From Clostridium sp. 'deep sea' (GTDB taxonomy: Bacteria; Bacillota; UBA994; PWPR01), in the NCBI RefSeq assembly GCF_014931565.1, contig NZ_CP063353.1, positions 930,001-994,000 on the forward strand: DNA of 64,000 nucleotides. Reading direction: 5' to 3'. Shown here piece by piece: positions 25,052-35,125 of this stretch. Made by a program: the position numbers and the translations under genes. How positions within the stretch are numbered: the stretch's first letter is position 1; each line of letters opens with the position of its first letter. The notes under the pieces are model-generated. The model had not been told where the DNA came from. It saw nothing but the letters and a program-made list of their open reading frames with translations, and did no database searches.

Positions 25052-25960
25052 ATTTTTAAAAAACTCAACTTAGATAATAGAAATATTATAGAAAAATACT
25101 TAAATAAAGCCAATTATGAGCTTTGTGAATATAATTTTAATACACTCATGTTATGGGATCCTGTAGAAAAATATTCATATATAACAGATGATCAAACACT
25201 GTACTTGTTTAGTGAGCAATATAAACATATGTTTATGCCAGTTACCCAACAAGAAAACTGGTTTGAGAGCTCTAAGAAACTTATTGAGTGTTTTAAAAGC
25301 AAAAATATACCTTTAATAATTGCCTATTCGTCTGAAGAATATGCCAATTACTTACTTAAAACATTTCCTAATCAGTTTATCAAGGAGCCTGTTCGCAATC
25401 TTTTTGATTACGTATATGATGCTGAAGAGTTAAGAACATTAAAAGGTAGAAAATACGTAAAAAAACGTAATCATGTAAATAAATTTTATAGAACATTTGA
25501 GAAACGTTTCGAGTATAGAGCCTTAACAGAAGCAGATTTTGAAAATTGTCGTAAACTAATACAGCTATGGCAATTTGATAAAACTACAACTGAAGCAGGT
25601 AAACACTCTTATTTTAAAAGTCATTCTTTAGAAGATGGCATTGAAAACCTCTTAGAGAACTATCAAAAACTTAATTATAAAATTGGGGGTATTTATATAG
25701 ATAATGTTCTTGAGGCATTTTCTATTGGAAGTATTCTCAACGAAGATACGGCCCAAATACATGTCGAAAAAGCTAACCCTCATATAAGAGGTTTGTATCA
25801 GGTACTAAATAAAGTCTTTTTAAACGAAAACTTTCCTAATGTAAAATATGTTAATCGAGAAGACGATGTTGGGGTAGAAGGGTTGAGAAAAGCCAAACTC
25901 TCTTATCACCCAATACATTTAGTATCTAAGTATATTATAAGCGAAATTACAGGTGATTAA
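25052..25960 (+). CDS. DUF2156-type acyltransferase-fold protein with probable ATT start
   Basis: The frame from the first ATG (25148) would give 270 residues, but the 32 codons before it are in frame and read FKKLNLDNRNIIEKYLNK then YELCEYNFNTLMLWD, which is the typical N-terminus of DUF2156 proteins. No ATG, GTG or TTG occurs there and a TAG stands at 25028. AGGGAGG at 25038-25044 is followed by two in-frame ATT codons at 25049 and 25052; the second has the better spacing. The family has a double GNAT fold related to the catalytic part of lysyl-phosphatidylglycerol synthase; substrate unknown. It overlaps the next gene by one base. Confidence 0.8.
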   Translation: MFKKLNLDNRNIIEKYLNKANYELCEYNFNTLMLWDPVEKYSYITDDQTLYLFSEQYKHMFMPVTQQENWFESSKKLIECFKSKNIPLIIAYSSEEYANYLLKTFPNQFIKEPVRNLFDYVYDAEELRTLKGRKYVKKRNHVNKFYRTFEKRFEYRALTEADFENCRKLIQLWQFDKTTTEAGKHSYFKSHSLEDGIENLLENYQKLNYKIGGIYIDNVLEAFSIGSILNEDTAQIHVEKANPHIRGLYQVLNKVFLNENFPNVKYVNREDDVGVEGLRKAKLSYHPIHLVSKYIISEITGD

Positions 25961-27129
25961 TGATGAATTTAAGACTAGCTAACAATAGTGACCTTTTAGA
26001 AATAAAAGAGTTATGGCAGTATTGTTTTGATGATAGTGAACAGTTCGTTAACTACTACTTTAAAAATAGGTATATTCCTGAAAACACTTTAGTAATTGAA
26101 GAGAACAGTAGAATTATTACCTCATTACAGATGAATCAATACCAATTACATGTTGCAAATAAAACTATAAATACAAGCTATATTGTAGGTATTTCGACCC
26201 TTCCAGATAAACGGGGCATAGGATTAATGAAAAGAATATTACCTGCTGCTCTGCAAGCTATTAAGAGTAAAGGTCAGAGCTTTGCTTTAATGATGGCAAT
26301 TGACTCTCGTTTGTATTTGAAATATCAGTTTGCTTATATCTGTGAACAACTTTGCTTTAACTACCAAACTGCTAACTGTAAAAAACAACATATTAATGTT
26401 AGTTATAAAAAAGCTAGCCATGAAGACAGCAGAATTTTAATGGAAATCTATAATAGGAAATATAGAAATACTTTTATAAAGCTACTGAGAGATGAAGAAT
26501 TTTTTAAGGAGCTCATTAAGGAGTTAGCTAGTGAAAATATTAATCTTTTTTTAATAAAAGATAATGACCTAACCGAATATACAGGTTATTTTACTTATTT
26601 AATTGAAGAAAATACATTTTATATAAGAGAGTTATGTTACTTAAATTTAAATACTTTGCATGGCATTTTAAATTTTGTTTATCAACATAGTATGCAGGCT
26701 GACACAGCAGAAATTATTACATGTAGTAATGATTTTTTAAAGCAGATAACACCTATTAACAAACATACCGAGATTAATATTTTTCCATTTATTATGGGCA
26801 GAATTATTAATGTAGCAAAATTTTTAAATTTTAATTTACCTAATGCAAAAAAATGTGAAATAACAATAAAGGTAATTGATAATTACCTTGCAGAAAACAA
26901 TAACTGTTATTTACTAAAACTTAAGAATAATCAGCTTACTACATTACAAACAACTAATAAACCTCAACTAGAAATGGGTATTGAAACTCTAACTCAAGTT
27001 AGCTGTGGATATTTATCAGCAATTATTTCTCGGGAAATGGGTTTAATTACAGTTTTTGATGAGGTTGCTTTTATGAATTTTACTGGATTATTTAATAAAA
27101 GTAATAATTATTTAAATGAATATGTATAA
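25960..27129 (+). CDS. GNAT N-acetyltransferase, Eis-like
   Basis: A 389-residue protein. The N-terminal GNAT domain has the acetyl-CoA loop region ISTLPDKRGIGLMKRILPAAL near 80-100; a second degenerate GNAT half and a C-terminal region of SCP2-like character follow, the Eis-family layout. Substrate unknown. Its ATG shares a base with the stop of the DUF2156 gene (TAATG), so the two are one operon ending in the terminator at 27192. Confidence 0.82.
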   Translation: MMNLRLANNSDLLEIKELWQYCFDDSEQFVNYYFKNRYIPENTLVIEENSRIITSLQMNQYQLHVANKTINTSYIVGISTLPDKRGIGLMKRILPAALQAIKSKGQSFALMMAIDSRLYLKYQFAYICEQLCFNYQTANCKKQHINVSYKKASHEDSRILMEIYNRKYRNTFIKLLRDEEFFKELIKELASENINLFLIKDNDLTEYTGYFTYLIEENTFYIRELCYLNLNTLHGILNFVYQHSMQADTAEIITCSNDFLKQITPINKHTEINIFPFIMGRIINVAKFLNFNLPNAKKCEITIKVIDNYLAENNNCYLLKLKNNQLTTLQTTNKPQLEMGIETLTQVSCGYLSAIISREMGLITVFDEVAFMNFTGLFNKSNNYLNEYV

Positions 27130-27191
27130 ATACAATAGCCAAATTAGAAAACATTACAATTAAACATCATTTTAACTACTGTTTTTTTTAT

Positions 27192-27234
27192 AAACACTTT
27201 AAGTGCAAGGTATTTTCTTGCACTTAAAGTGTTT
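27192..27234. terminator. Bidirectional terminator between convergent genes
   Basis: A perfect 18-bp stem, AAACACTTTAAGTGCAAG against CTTGCACTTAAAGTGTTT, loop of seven bases, then TTATTTTGATTTTT on the plus strand and TTATAAAAAAAACAG on the minus. It serves the Eis-like gene and TldE. Confidence 0.85.
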
Positions 27235-27300
27235 TTATTTTGATTTTTTGAGATTTAACAGCTCTACAAATTGTTAATTATTTTTAATTAATAGCTAGAG

Positions 27301-28626
27301 TTATAGACCACCAATCATTAAGTTTTGAATAAGCAATGAAGGAGATTCAAAATAACTTCCGTTAATAATTGAGGATTTAACATCACAGGAGATATCTAAA
27401 ATATTATATAGCAAATCATAGAAATTTCCGCTAGTTGTTACTTGATTAATAGCCTGAACTAATTTTCCATTCTTTATATAGTAACCATTTGAAATCAACG
27501 AAAAATCTCCTGTAACAGTATTTATGCCTGCATGCAGTCCATCAATGTTAGTAATCATTACTCCATTATCAATACTTAAAATAATCTCTTCAGTAGTTTT
27601 ACTGCCTTTTTCAATATAGCAATTAAGTGCTGAGATAGCTATATTACTTTTATATGAGTTTCTAAAAGCATTTCCTGTTAGTCTTTTAGGTTTATGTGAT
27701 GCATTGGTTAAAATATTTTTTAACTCACCATTGTGTATTAAATATTTCTTAAATGTTTCTGTTCCCTCATCATCAAATGTTCTTTTAAATATCCCACTAT
27801 CTGGATCTTCAAATAAATTCAATTCTGTCACAGCTATTTTTTTATTTTCTTGACCTTTTAAATTACTACTGCCCTTTTCTATTGAATCAATTTTAAAGAC
27901 ATCTAAAAAACATGAAAAGATATCAGCCACAACACTATTCTTTAATATTACTTTATATTTACCTGTTTTTATTGGTGAAGCACTTAACATACTTGTTGCC
28001 TCATATATAGCATCTTCTAATAATGCATCATAATCAATATCAGTAAAATCTTCTTTTATTGACTTAGCACATCCACTCTTTTTATTATCTAACTCACTAG
28101 CTACCACAGTTATAGATCCAACTGTATACTTGTATTCATTCTTTAACTCTATACCTTTTTCATTAAAGATTACAATTGAAACTTTGTTCTCATAGTATGA
28201 GCATACAGGTACAGAGCTTATCTTTGCATTTAGAGTGTAGGCTTTGTCTTGAGTTTCTTTTAATTTTTGAATAACTAAATCAATATTTGTATCACTAATC
28301 TTAATATTTCTATCATTAATATTTTGCTGTTGCAAATAGCTTTTTTTAGCCTTTTTATTATTAAACACTGCAGTACTTTTAATGTTTTTTATAGCCTCTG
28401 TAATAGCTTTGTCATGAAATTGCTCGATATAGGTCTCACTATATCTATCCTGATAATTACCTCTAATATTTATGCCTTCATTATTAGCTAACTCATATTT
28501 TTGGACTTCACCATCTAAAACATTTATAGAAGCAGACTGCGAACTGTGATAATAGACCTCCACATCAGTGATATTCTCTGTATTACATCGTTTTATTATT
28601 TTTCTAATAAAATACTCACTTACCAT
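27301..28626 (-). CDS. TldE/PmbA family protein
   Basis: A 441-residue member of the modulator-of-gyrase family (TldE/PmbA), the non-metal-binding partner of TldD. In E. coli the TldD/TldE heterodimer is a cytoplasmic peptidase acting on unfolded peptides, including microcin and antitoxin maturation. The C-terminal half (KYKVILKNSVVADIFSCFL, SGIFKRTFDDEGTETFKKYLI, LTGNAFRNSYKSNIAISALN) shows the family pattern. Its ATG overlaps the TldD TAA by one base. Confidence 0.88.
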   Translation of the reverse strand: MVSEYFIRKIIKRCNTENITDVEVYYHSSQSASINVLDGEVQKYELANNEGINIRGNYQDRYSETYIEQFHDKAITEAIKNIKSTAVFNNKKAKKSYLQQQNINDRNIKISDTNIDLVIQKLKETQDKAYTLNAKISSVPVCSYYENKVSIVIFNEKGIELKNEYKYTVGSITVVASELDNKKSGCAKSIKEDFTDIDYDALLEDAIYEATSMLSASPIKTGKYKVILKNSVVADIFSCFLDVFKIDSIEKGSSNLKGQENKKIAVTELNLFEDPDSGIFKRTFDDEGTETFKKYLIHNGELKNILTNASHKPKRLTGNAFRNSYKSNIAISALNCYIEKGSKTTEEIILSIDNGVMITNIDGLHAGINTVTGDFSLISNGYYIKNGKLVQAINQVTTSGNFYDLLYNILDISCDVKSSIINGSYFESPSLLIQNLMIGGL

Positions 28627-30005
28627 TATCTCATTCCCCCTACTGTCATATTTGAGATTCTAACTGTAGGTTGACCTGCACCAATAAATAATGCTCCACT
28701 GGACGCAAAACAATATCCTTGACCAATACATAAATTATCTCCTACCATATCAACAAGCTTCAGTATTTCCCCACCCTTACCAATTAATGTAGCTCCCTTT
28801 ACAGGAGTTGTAATTTTTCCATTTTCAATTAAATATGACTCTAATACAGAAAAATTAAACTCCCCAGTAACTGGGTTAACTGAACCAGCATCTATTGATT
28901 TAACAAATAATCCTTTATCAGTATTAGAAATAATCTGATCTTTTGAGTGTTTACCTGCCTCTATATAAGTATTTGTCATTCGTGAAGTAGGGGCAAATTT
29001 GTATGATTCTCTTCTTGCAGAACCAGTAGGCTGCATGTTCATTATTCTACTATTGAGTTTATCAATCATGTATCCTTGTAAAATACCATTTTTTATTAAT
29101 ACATTTTTTTTCGTTTTCATTCCCTCGTCATCAATATTTAATGAACCCCAAGCTTTATCTATACTGCCATCATCAATAAGTGTTACAACATCTGAGGCTA
29201 CCTTTTGGGATAGTCTGCCTGAAAATTCAGAATTACCTCTTGCTACACTACTTGCTTCTAAACTATGGCCACAGGCCTCATGAAACATCAGACCACAAAA
29301 ACCATTATCTACTACCACACTCATCTGTCCAGCTTTGCAATAATTAGCACCAGCTATGGTTAAAGCTGAACGTGCTGCTTCTCTTGCAAACCACTCAATA
29401 TCTAATGTATCATAAAACTCAAAACCCATTGAGGCTCCTGGCCCCATATAGCTTTTATTAATTATGTTATTTTTTTCAGCATAAGCATTAATAAAAAGCC
29501 TTGTTTTTAGTCTGTTATCTTCTTTATAAACACCCTCTGTATTAGCAATCAATACATGCTGCTCTTGATCCAGATATCTTACAATCATTCTCTTTACTGC
29601 ATTATTTGATGACAATCCAGCAGATATAGCTTGATTTATAACATTTAGCTTTTGTTTATATGAAATTTTGCTAAAGTATTTCTCTGCATCTATTTTACAA
29701 GCTTTAAGATTTGATAGTGGCGACATTGGGTTTATGCTAGTTTTATTAAATACTTTACAAATATTTTTGGTTATTTCTATAAGGTTATTTTCCGAATCGT
29801 CACTTGTATAGGTATATACAAACTTATCGTTAAAAAAAACTCTAATTCCAATTCCATAATCTTTGGCTACTAGACCATTCTCAACAATATTATTGTTAAC
29901 TGTTATAACTGTGTTAAATTTATCTTCTACAAAGACTTCTGCAAAATCTCCTCCATAAGATAGTGCAGTTTGTAAAATCTTATTTATTATGTTTTGATTT
30001 ATCAT
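28626..30005 (-). CDS. tldD: TldD metalloprotease
   Basis: A 459-residue TldD with the zinc motif HExxxH visible as HEACGHSLEA around residue 242. Further signatures are GSARRESYKFAPTSRMTNTYIE and GEFNFSVLESYLIENGKITTPVKGATLIG. It pairs with TldE downstream. Together they would digest small peptides, fitting the other peptidases of this window. GGAG precedes the ATG. Confidence 0.92.
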   Translation of the reverse strand: MINQNIINKILQTALSYGGDFAEVFVEDKFNTVITVNNNIVENGLVAKDYGIGIRVFFNDKFVYTYTSDDSENNLIEITKNICKVFNKTSINPMSPLSNLKACKIDAEKYFSKISYKQKLNVINQAISAGLSSNNAVKRMIVRYLDQEQHVLIANTEGVYKEDNRLKTRLFINAYAEKNNIINKSYMGPGASMGFEFYDTLDIEWFAREAARSALTIAGANYCKAGQMSVVVDNGFCGLMFHEACGHSLEASSVARGNSEFSGRLSQKVASDVVTLIDDGSIDKAWGSLNIDDEGMKTKKNVLIKNGILQGYMIDKLNSRIMNMQPTGSARRESYKFAPTSRMTNTYIEAGKHSKDQIISNTDKGLFVKSIDAGSVNPVTGEFNFSVLESYLIENGKITTPVKGATLIGKGGEILKLVDMVGDNLCIGQGYCFASSGALFIGAGQPTVRISNMTVGGMR

Positions 30006-30035
30006 TTGTATTCTCCAAAATTACTAACTGATTTG

Positions 30036-31145
30036 CTATTTGCCATATTCAGACATAAGCATTTCCATTAAAGAAGTACCTAAGTCAATAACTCCATCAG
30101 CACTATTACATAGAACCACAACACCAAATCCATTCTCTATGTCTAGGGCATAGTAACTGGTATAACCACTAGCCAAACCATCGTGTTCATGAATTGTTTT
30201 GTTTTTTACTTTAGCTAAACGCCATCCAAGACCAATGGTTTGTTTACCACTAAAATGAACTTCTTTTGCTAAATCAAAAGCCTTCTGTAATTCTTCATCA
30301 CACTCAATTTGTCCAAGATTTGCTGCAATAAAGCGCGCTAAGTCACGTGTACTACTTTTTATACCTGCGCATGCTTTCAGCGCATCAAAATCCCACTCGT
30401 ATCCCTTTGTACTACCAGTTAAATATGGCAAAGCTTTTCGAGCTTGTAATTGCTCGCTTAAATAGATTGCTGTACTTTTCATATTTAGTGGATCAAAAAT
30501 ATTCTTTTTCAGCAAATCTTCATATGTGCAACCTTCAACATCCTCCAAAATGCACCCCAATAATCCAAAACCAAGGTTAGAATACTCGTATAAAGTTCCA
30601 GGTTTGCGATGCAATGTATTTTTTGATAGAAATGTTATTAATTTTTCTTTAGTATAGTTCTTATATGGATTTGGCCCTGAACTCCAATTTCTAGGCATTC
30701 TAGGTAACCCAGATGAATGGGTTGCTAAATGTTTTAGCGTCATAACTGAGTCCTTATACTCATATGATTTTAGATAATCTGCATACTTGTTTACTGAATC
30801 ATCTAATGAAACTTTTCCTTGTAAAGACTCAAAAGCTAATAATGAACCTGCAAAAGGTTTAGATAAGGAGGCTATTTCATAGATAGTATTTTTTGTTACC
30901 TTTTCTACATCTACGCTAGTCTTGCCATAATTCAAGTAAGCAACATTACCATCCTTAATTATTGCGACTGACATTCCTACAAACTCTTTTTCATTAAAGT
31001 ATTTATCACAAGTACTATTAATAGCTTTAAGAATCTCTTTATCTTTTAGTTTACCTAATTCACTTTCGTCACTACATCCAACACATAATCCTAATACACA
31101 TATAACTATTAAAGTTAATAATATGGTTTTGTTTAAAACTCTCAT
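30036..31145 (-). CDS. Serine beta-lactamase-fold lipoprotein (class C / D-aminopeptidase type)
   Basis: A lipoprotein signal ends in LCVGC with Cys24 as the lipid anchor, so the protein is on the outer face of the membrane. The SxxK motif is Ser93-Leu-Ser-Lys96 and the YxN motif is the YSN of YEYSNLGFG near 188; KTIHEHDGLASGYTS near 320 gives the third motif as HDG rather than KTG, usual for esterase/peptidase-type members. At 369 residues it could be a D-peptidase or esterase; a resistance role is not indicated. It lies 36 bases after oppF and may be co-transcribed. Confidence 0.85.
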   Translation of the reverse strand: MRVLNKTILLTLIVICVLGLCVGCSDESELGKLKDKEILKAINSTCDKYFNEKEFVGMSVAIIKDGNVAYLNYGKTSVDVEKVTKNTIYEIASLSKPFAGSLLAFESLQGKVSLDDSVNKYADYLKSYEYKDSVMTLKHLATHSSGLPRMPRNWSSGPNPYKNYTKEKLITFLSKNTLHRKPGTLYEYSNLGFGLLGCILEDVEGCTYEDLLKKNIFDPLNMKSTAIYLSEQLQARKALPYLTGSTKGYEWDFDALKACAGIKSSTRDLARFIAANLGQIECDEELQKAFDLAKEVHFSGKQTIGLGWRLAKVKNKTIHEHDGLASGYTSYYALDIENGFGVVVLCNSADGVIDLGTSLMEMLMSEYGK

Positions 31146-31181
31146 AAATATTCTCCATTTTTAATTACTTGTTTATACCAT

Positions 31182-32147
31182 TTATAAAAACTGTTTATAA
31201 TGATGACATGCAACAAAATGATTTTTTTCAACCTCTTTAAGAGCCGGACGTTCTTTTCTACATATATCAGTTGCAAAACTACACCTAGTTGAAAACTTAC
31301 ATGCTTTAGGTGGATTTATAGGACTTGGCACTTCTCCTTCAATTATTAAACGTTTTCTTTGTTTTGCAGGATCAGGCTCTGCATCAGGTATAGCTGACAA
31401 AAGTATTTGAGTATAAGGATGTAAAGTGTGTTCAAATAATTTTTCGCTATCACAAAGTTCAACCAAACTGCCTAGATACATTACTCCAATCCTGTGTGAT
31501 ATATGTCTAACCATTGATAGATCATGAGAAATAAATAAATAGGTTAAATCTCGTTCTTTTTGCAACTTAATCAGTAGGTTAACAATCTGTGCTTGTATAG
31601 ACACATCTAAAGCTGAAATTGGCTCATCACAAACAATTAATTTTGGTTCTACTATTAATGCACGAGCTATTCCTATGCGTTGACATTGCCCCCCAGAAAG
31701 TTCATGGGCAAAGCGATTGCCAAAGCTTTTAGTGAGTCCTACAGAGTATAGTATCTCATCTACTTTTTTACTTTTTTCTTTTTTTGATAATTTAAAATGT
31801 ACATTAAGCCCCTCTGCAATAATCTCAAAAATTGTCATTCTAGGATTAAGAGATGAATAAGGGTCTTGAAAAATCATCTGTGCATTTTTTTTAAAAGATA
31901 GCGTTTCGTTTTTATTAAATTTACTTATATCTTCTCCATTAAAGGTTACCTGACCAGCAGTTTGCTCGTATAGTTTTAATACAGTTCTACCACATGTTGT
32001 TTTACCACATCCAGACTCACCAACTAACCCTAGAGTCTCTCCTTTTTTTATTACAAAACTAACATCATCAACGGCTTTTAAGGTAGTATTTTTACCTACA
32101 TTAAAATACTTACAAAGGTTTTGAACCTCTAAAATATTATCACTCAT
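31182..32147 (-). CDS. oppF: Oligopeptide ABC transporter ATP-binding protein (OppF type)
   Basis: A 321-residue ABC ATPase: Walker [10 protein letters not shown] near 41, Q-loop MIFQDPYSSLNPRMT, signature LSGGQCQRIGIARAL, Walker B LIVCDEPISALD, H-loop LFISHDLSM. The C-terminal extension with a cysteine cluster (PPKACKFSTRCSF...C...C) is the oligo/dipeptide transporter type that can hold an iron-sulfur cluster. It is the last importer gene of the operon, two bases from oppD. Confidence 0.93.
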   Translation of the reverse strand: MSDNILEVQNLCKYFNVGKNTTLKAVDDVSFVIKKGETLGLVGESGCGKTTCGRTVLKLYEQTAGQVTFNGEDISKFNKNETLSFKKNAQMIFQDPYSSLNPRMTIFEIIAEGLNVHFKLSKKEKSKKVDEILYSVGLTKSFGNRFAHELSGGQCQRIGIARALIVEPKLIVCDEPISALDVSIQAQIVNLLIKLQKERDLTYLFISHDLSMVRHISHRIGVMYLGSLVELCDSEKLFEHTLHPYTQILLSAIPDAEPDPAKQRKRLIIEGEVPSPINPPKACKFSTRCSFATDICRKERPALKEVEKNHFVACHHYKQFL

Positions 32148-32148
32148 G

Positions 32149-33162
32149 TTAAATATTCTCCTTTTTATATAAAGGTTCTACATTAGGAGCAGAGGGATGC
32201 ATTAACCAACATGATAATCTATGGTTATCTGTTAATACGGTTTCTATTGGCATTTGCTCACGACAAATTTTCATACAGTATTGACATCTATCTGCAAAAG
32301 GACAATGATTTAAAGGTAATATTAAATCAGGCGGTGTTCCTTTTAAAGCATATAGCTCTTGTCTACTTTTAGCCAATTTAGGAATTGAACTTAATAATGC
32401 CCAAGTATATGGATGTTTTGGATTGTAAAATATTTCTTTGGCATTGCCTCGCTCAACAACTTGTCCTGCATACATAACTTGAATTTTGTCAGCAAAATTA
32501 GCTACTACTCCTAAGTCATGAGATACTAGAATAATTGACATATTAAGCTCTTCTTTTAACTCACTTAATAAATCCATAATTTGAGCTTGAATTGTAACAT
32601 CAAGTGCAGTAGTTGGTTCATCAGCTATTAAAACACTTGGATTACAGGCTAACGCTATAGCTATCATAACTCTTTGGCGCATACCTCCTGATAGCTGATG
32701 AGGATAAGAATCCAGTCTTTTTTCAGCATCGGGAATACGTACTAAATGAAACATCTTGAGAGCTTCTTTTCTGGCCTCATCCTTATTTAAATTCCTGTGA
32801 AGTATTAAACTCTCCATAACTTGCTTTCCACAAGTCATTGTAGGATTAAGCGAACTCATTGGGTCTTGAAAAATCATACTAACTTCATTACCTCTATACT
32901 CTTGCAGTCTTTTTTTATTCATCTCCAACACATTTTCACCATTATAGAGTATTTTGGAACCATCTTTTATTTCAGCTACAGATTCTTTTAGTAACCTCAT
33001 AATTGACTTTGCTGTCACTGTTTTTCCGCATCCCGATTCACCCACAAAAGCAAGTGTCTCACGTTTTTTTAAATCAAAGCCAACTCCTCTTACTGCTCTT
33101 ATTTCACCTGCATAAGTGTTAAAAGAAATTCTAAGGTCTTTAACTTCTAAGATTTTATTCAT
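32149..33162 (-). CDS. oppD: Oligopeptide ABC transporter ATP-binding protein (OppD type)
   Basis: 337 residues with Walker [15 protein letters not shown] near 40, signature [15 protein letters not shown], Walker [13 protein letters not shown] and H-loop ILVSHDLGV. The C-terminal [13 protein letters not shown] cysteine cluster again marks the Opp/Dpp class. It forms a heterodimer with OppF to power uptake. Confidence 0.94.
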   Translation of the reverse strand: MNKILEVKDLRISFNTYAGEIRAVRGVGFDLKKRETLAFVGESGCGKTVTAKSIMRLLKESVAEIKDGSKILYNGENVLEMNKKRLQEYRGNEVSMIFQDPMSSLNPTMTCGKQVMESLILHRNLNKDEARKEALKMFHLVRIPDAEKRLDSYPHQLSGGMRQRVMIAIALACNPSVLIADEPTTALDVTIQAQIMDLLSELKEELNMSIILVSHDLGVVANFADKIQVMYAGQVVERGNAKEIFYNPKHPYTWALLSSIPKLAKSRQELYALKGTPPDLILPLNHCPFADRCQYCMKICREQMPIETVLTDNHRLSCWLMHPSAPNVEPLYKKENI

Positions 33163-33170
33163 AAAAATAC

Positions 33171-34100
33171 CTACTTTCGTAAACGTGGATCAAGTGCATC
33201 ACGTAAACCATCACCCATAAGAGTGAAGGATAACATTGTTAAAGCAATCATAAACGCTGGAAAAAAGAGTTGATACGGATAGTGCGTAAATACTCCTTGA
33301 GCAGATGAGGCTAATGCACCCCAACTAGTTCCAGGGGGTTGTATTCCAAGCCCTATATAGCTTAAAAATGCCTCAGAAAAAATATACCCCGGTATTCTAA
33401 AAGTAATAGATACTATTACAACACTAATAGTGTTGGGTATCATATGTTTCATAACGATTTTTAAAGGGCTAACTCCCATTGCTTGCGCAGCAAGAATATA
33501 GTCTTCACTTTTAATTTGTAACATTTGAGCCCGTACCATTCTTGCCATACCACACCAGCCTGTTATTGTCATGGCTAAAATCAAAGTACCTAAACTTTTA
33601 CTATTAAATAAAATAGACATTAAAATAACCACTATTAAGTATGGTATACTAATGATTACTTCCACTATTCTCATCATTATGGTATCAACTTTACCACCAA
33701 AATAAGCTGCGATTCCACCATATATACAACCAATTACCGAAGATATAAAAGCACCTGCAAGTCCAATAATTATTGATACACGTCCACCTACACAAACTCT
33801 TGCAAATAAATCACGACCTAGTTTATCTGTTCCAAACCAATGTTTTGCACTTGGTGATTGCTTTCTTTCAAGTTTGTTTACTTCTTCATAATTATAACCA
33901 CTTAAATAAGGTCCAATTATTACCATTGTTATAATAATAAGCAATATAACCATAGAGACTAATGCTACCTTATTTTCTTTAAATCGCCTCCATGCATCTT
34001 TAAAATAACCTACTCGTGGACGAGAGATTGTATCTCCATGATTATCTGATATTCCAATAATTTCAAAAGAAGATGGGTCTATATTTTTTTTAGTTTGCAT
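33171..34100 (-). CDS. oppC: Oligopeptide ABC transporter permease (OppC type)
   Basis: 309 residues with an N-terminal cytoplasmic segment, one helix at about 42-65, then the permease core. The EAA loop reads EDYILAAQAMGVSPLKIVMKHMIPN, and the end GDGLRDALDPRLRK is typical of OppC/DppC. GGAG precedes the ATG. Partner of OppB. Confidence 0.94.
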   Translation of the reverse strand: MQTKKNIDPSSFEIIGISDNHGDTISRPRVGYFKDAWRRFKENKVALVSMVILLIIITMVIIGPYLSGYNYEEVNKLERKQSPSAKHWFGTDKLGRDLFARVCVGGRVSIIIGLAGAFISSVIGCIYGGIAAYFGGKVDTIMMRIVEVIISIPYLIVVILMSILFNSKSLGTLILAMTITGWCGMARMVRAQMLQIKSEDYILAAQAMGVSPLKIVMKHMIPNTISVVIVSITFRIPGYIFSEAFLSYIGLGIQPPGTSWGALASSAQGVFTHYPYQLFFPAFMIALTMLSFTLMGDGLRDALDPRLRK

Positions 34101-34106
34101 AATTTT

Positions 34107-35045
34107 TTACTCCGTAACACTATCATTTGATATCCTAATTCTTGGATCTATCAATACATATACTAAATCAACTATTAATTGCATTAATACAAATAAAGCA
34201 GCATAAAAAATAGTAGTACCAAGAATCATAGTATAATCATTATTATTAATTGAACTTATATAGTAAAAACCTATTCCAGGAATAGAAAACATTTTTTCTG
34301 TTACAAATGAACCGGTAAAGATTCCGACAACACTACCAGCAAACATAGTAACAGCTGGTAACATGGAGTTTCTTAAAACATGTCTAATAATTACCTTACT
34401 TTCAGACAAACCTTTTGCTCTTGCTGTAAGTACATAATCTTGCTCAAGTGTATCAAGCATACTAGATTTTATATATCTAGCATAGGTTGCAATAGGGCCA
34501 AAACAGAGTACTAAGATAGGTAATACTAAATACTTAGGTTTACCCCAGCCCGAAGGAGGAAGCCAGCCTAACTTTACCGCAAACACATATTGCATCAATG
34601 AAGCCAATACAAAAACTGGAATTGTAACGCCCAAAATAGCTATAAACATAACAATATAATCAGGCCATTTATTTTTGTATAAAGCAGCTATTATCCCAAG
34701 AGCAACCCCAATTGTTACACCAATAATTAATGCTATGCCCCCCACTAGTCCCGATACAGGTGAAGTACTGGCAATAGTTTCACTAATAGATCTGCCTGCA
34801 TAAACAACACTTTCGCCTAAATCAAGACGCAATAAGCCTTTCATGTATGAAAAATACTGACTAATTAATGGCTGATCCAAACCATATTTAGCATAAAAAT
34901 TTGCTCTAGTTTGCTCTGGCAAGGCTTGCGCCATAGAAGCAAGTGGATCTCCAGGTATACTTCTCATTAAGAAAAATGTTATAGTTACAATTATAAACAG
35001 TGTAAACACCATATATATACATCTTTTTAAGATATACTTTTTCAC
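34107..35045 (-). CDS. oppB: Oligopeptide ABC transporter permease (OppB type)
   Basis: A permease with six predicted helices. RCIYMVFTLFIIVTITFFLMR is the first helix and RSIPGDPLAS the conserved periplasmic turn; the EAA loop is QDYVLTARAKGLSESKVIIRHVLRN. I chose the GTG at 35043-35045 (312 residues), which has AAAGGA upstream and begins KKYILKR as usual; an upstream ATG would add 17 residues with no family match. Confidence 0.92.
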   Translation of the reverse strand: MKKYILKRCIYMVFTLFIIVTITFFLMRSIPGDPLASMAQALPEQTRANFYAKYGLDQPLISQYFSYMKGLLRLDLGESVVYAGRSISETIASTSPVSGLVGGIALIIGVTIGVALGIIAALYKNKWPDYIVMFIAILGVTIPVFVLASLMQYVFAVKLGWLPPSGWGKPKYLVLPILVLCFGPIATYARYIKSSMLDTLEQDYVLTARAKGLSESKVIIRHVLRNSMLPAVTMFAGSVVGIFTGSFVTEKMFSIPGIGFYYISSINNNDYTMILGTTIFYAALFVLMQLIVDLVYVLIDPRIRISNDSVTE

Positions 35046-35125
35046 TTTTATTCTTCCTTTCAACAAACAGTAACAGATACTATAAATGGGTAACAAAAGT
35101 TACCCATTTATTGGTTTTTATTTTT

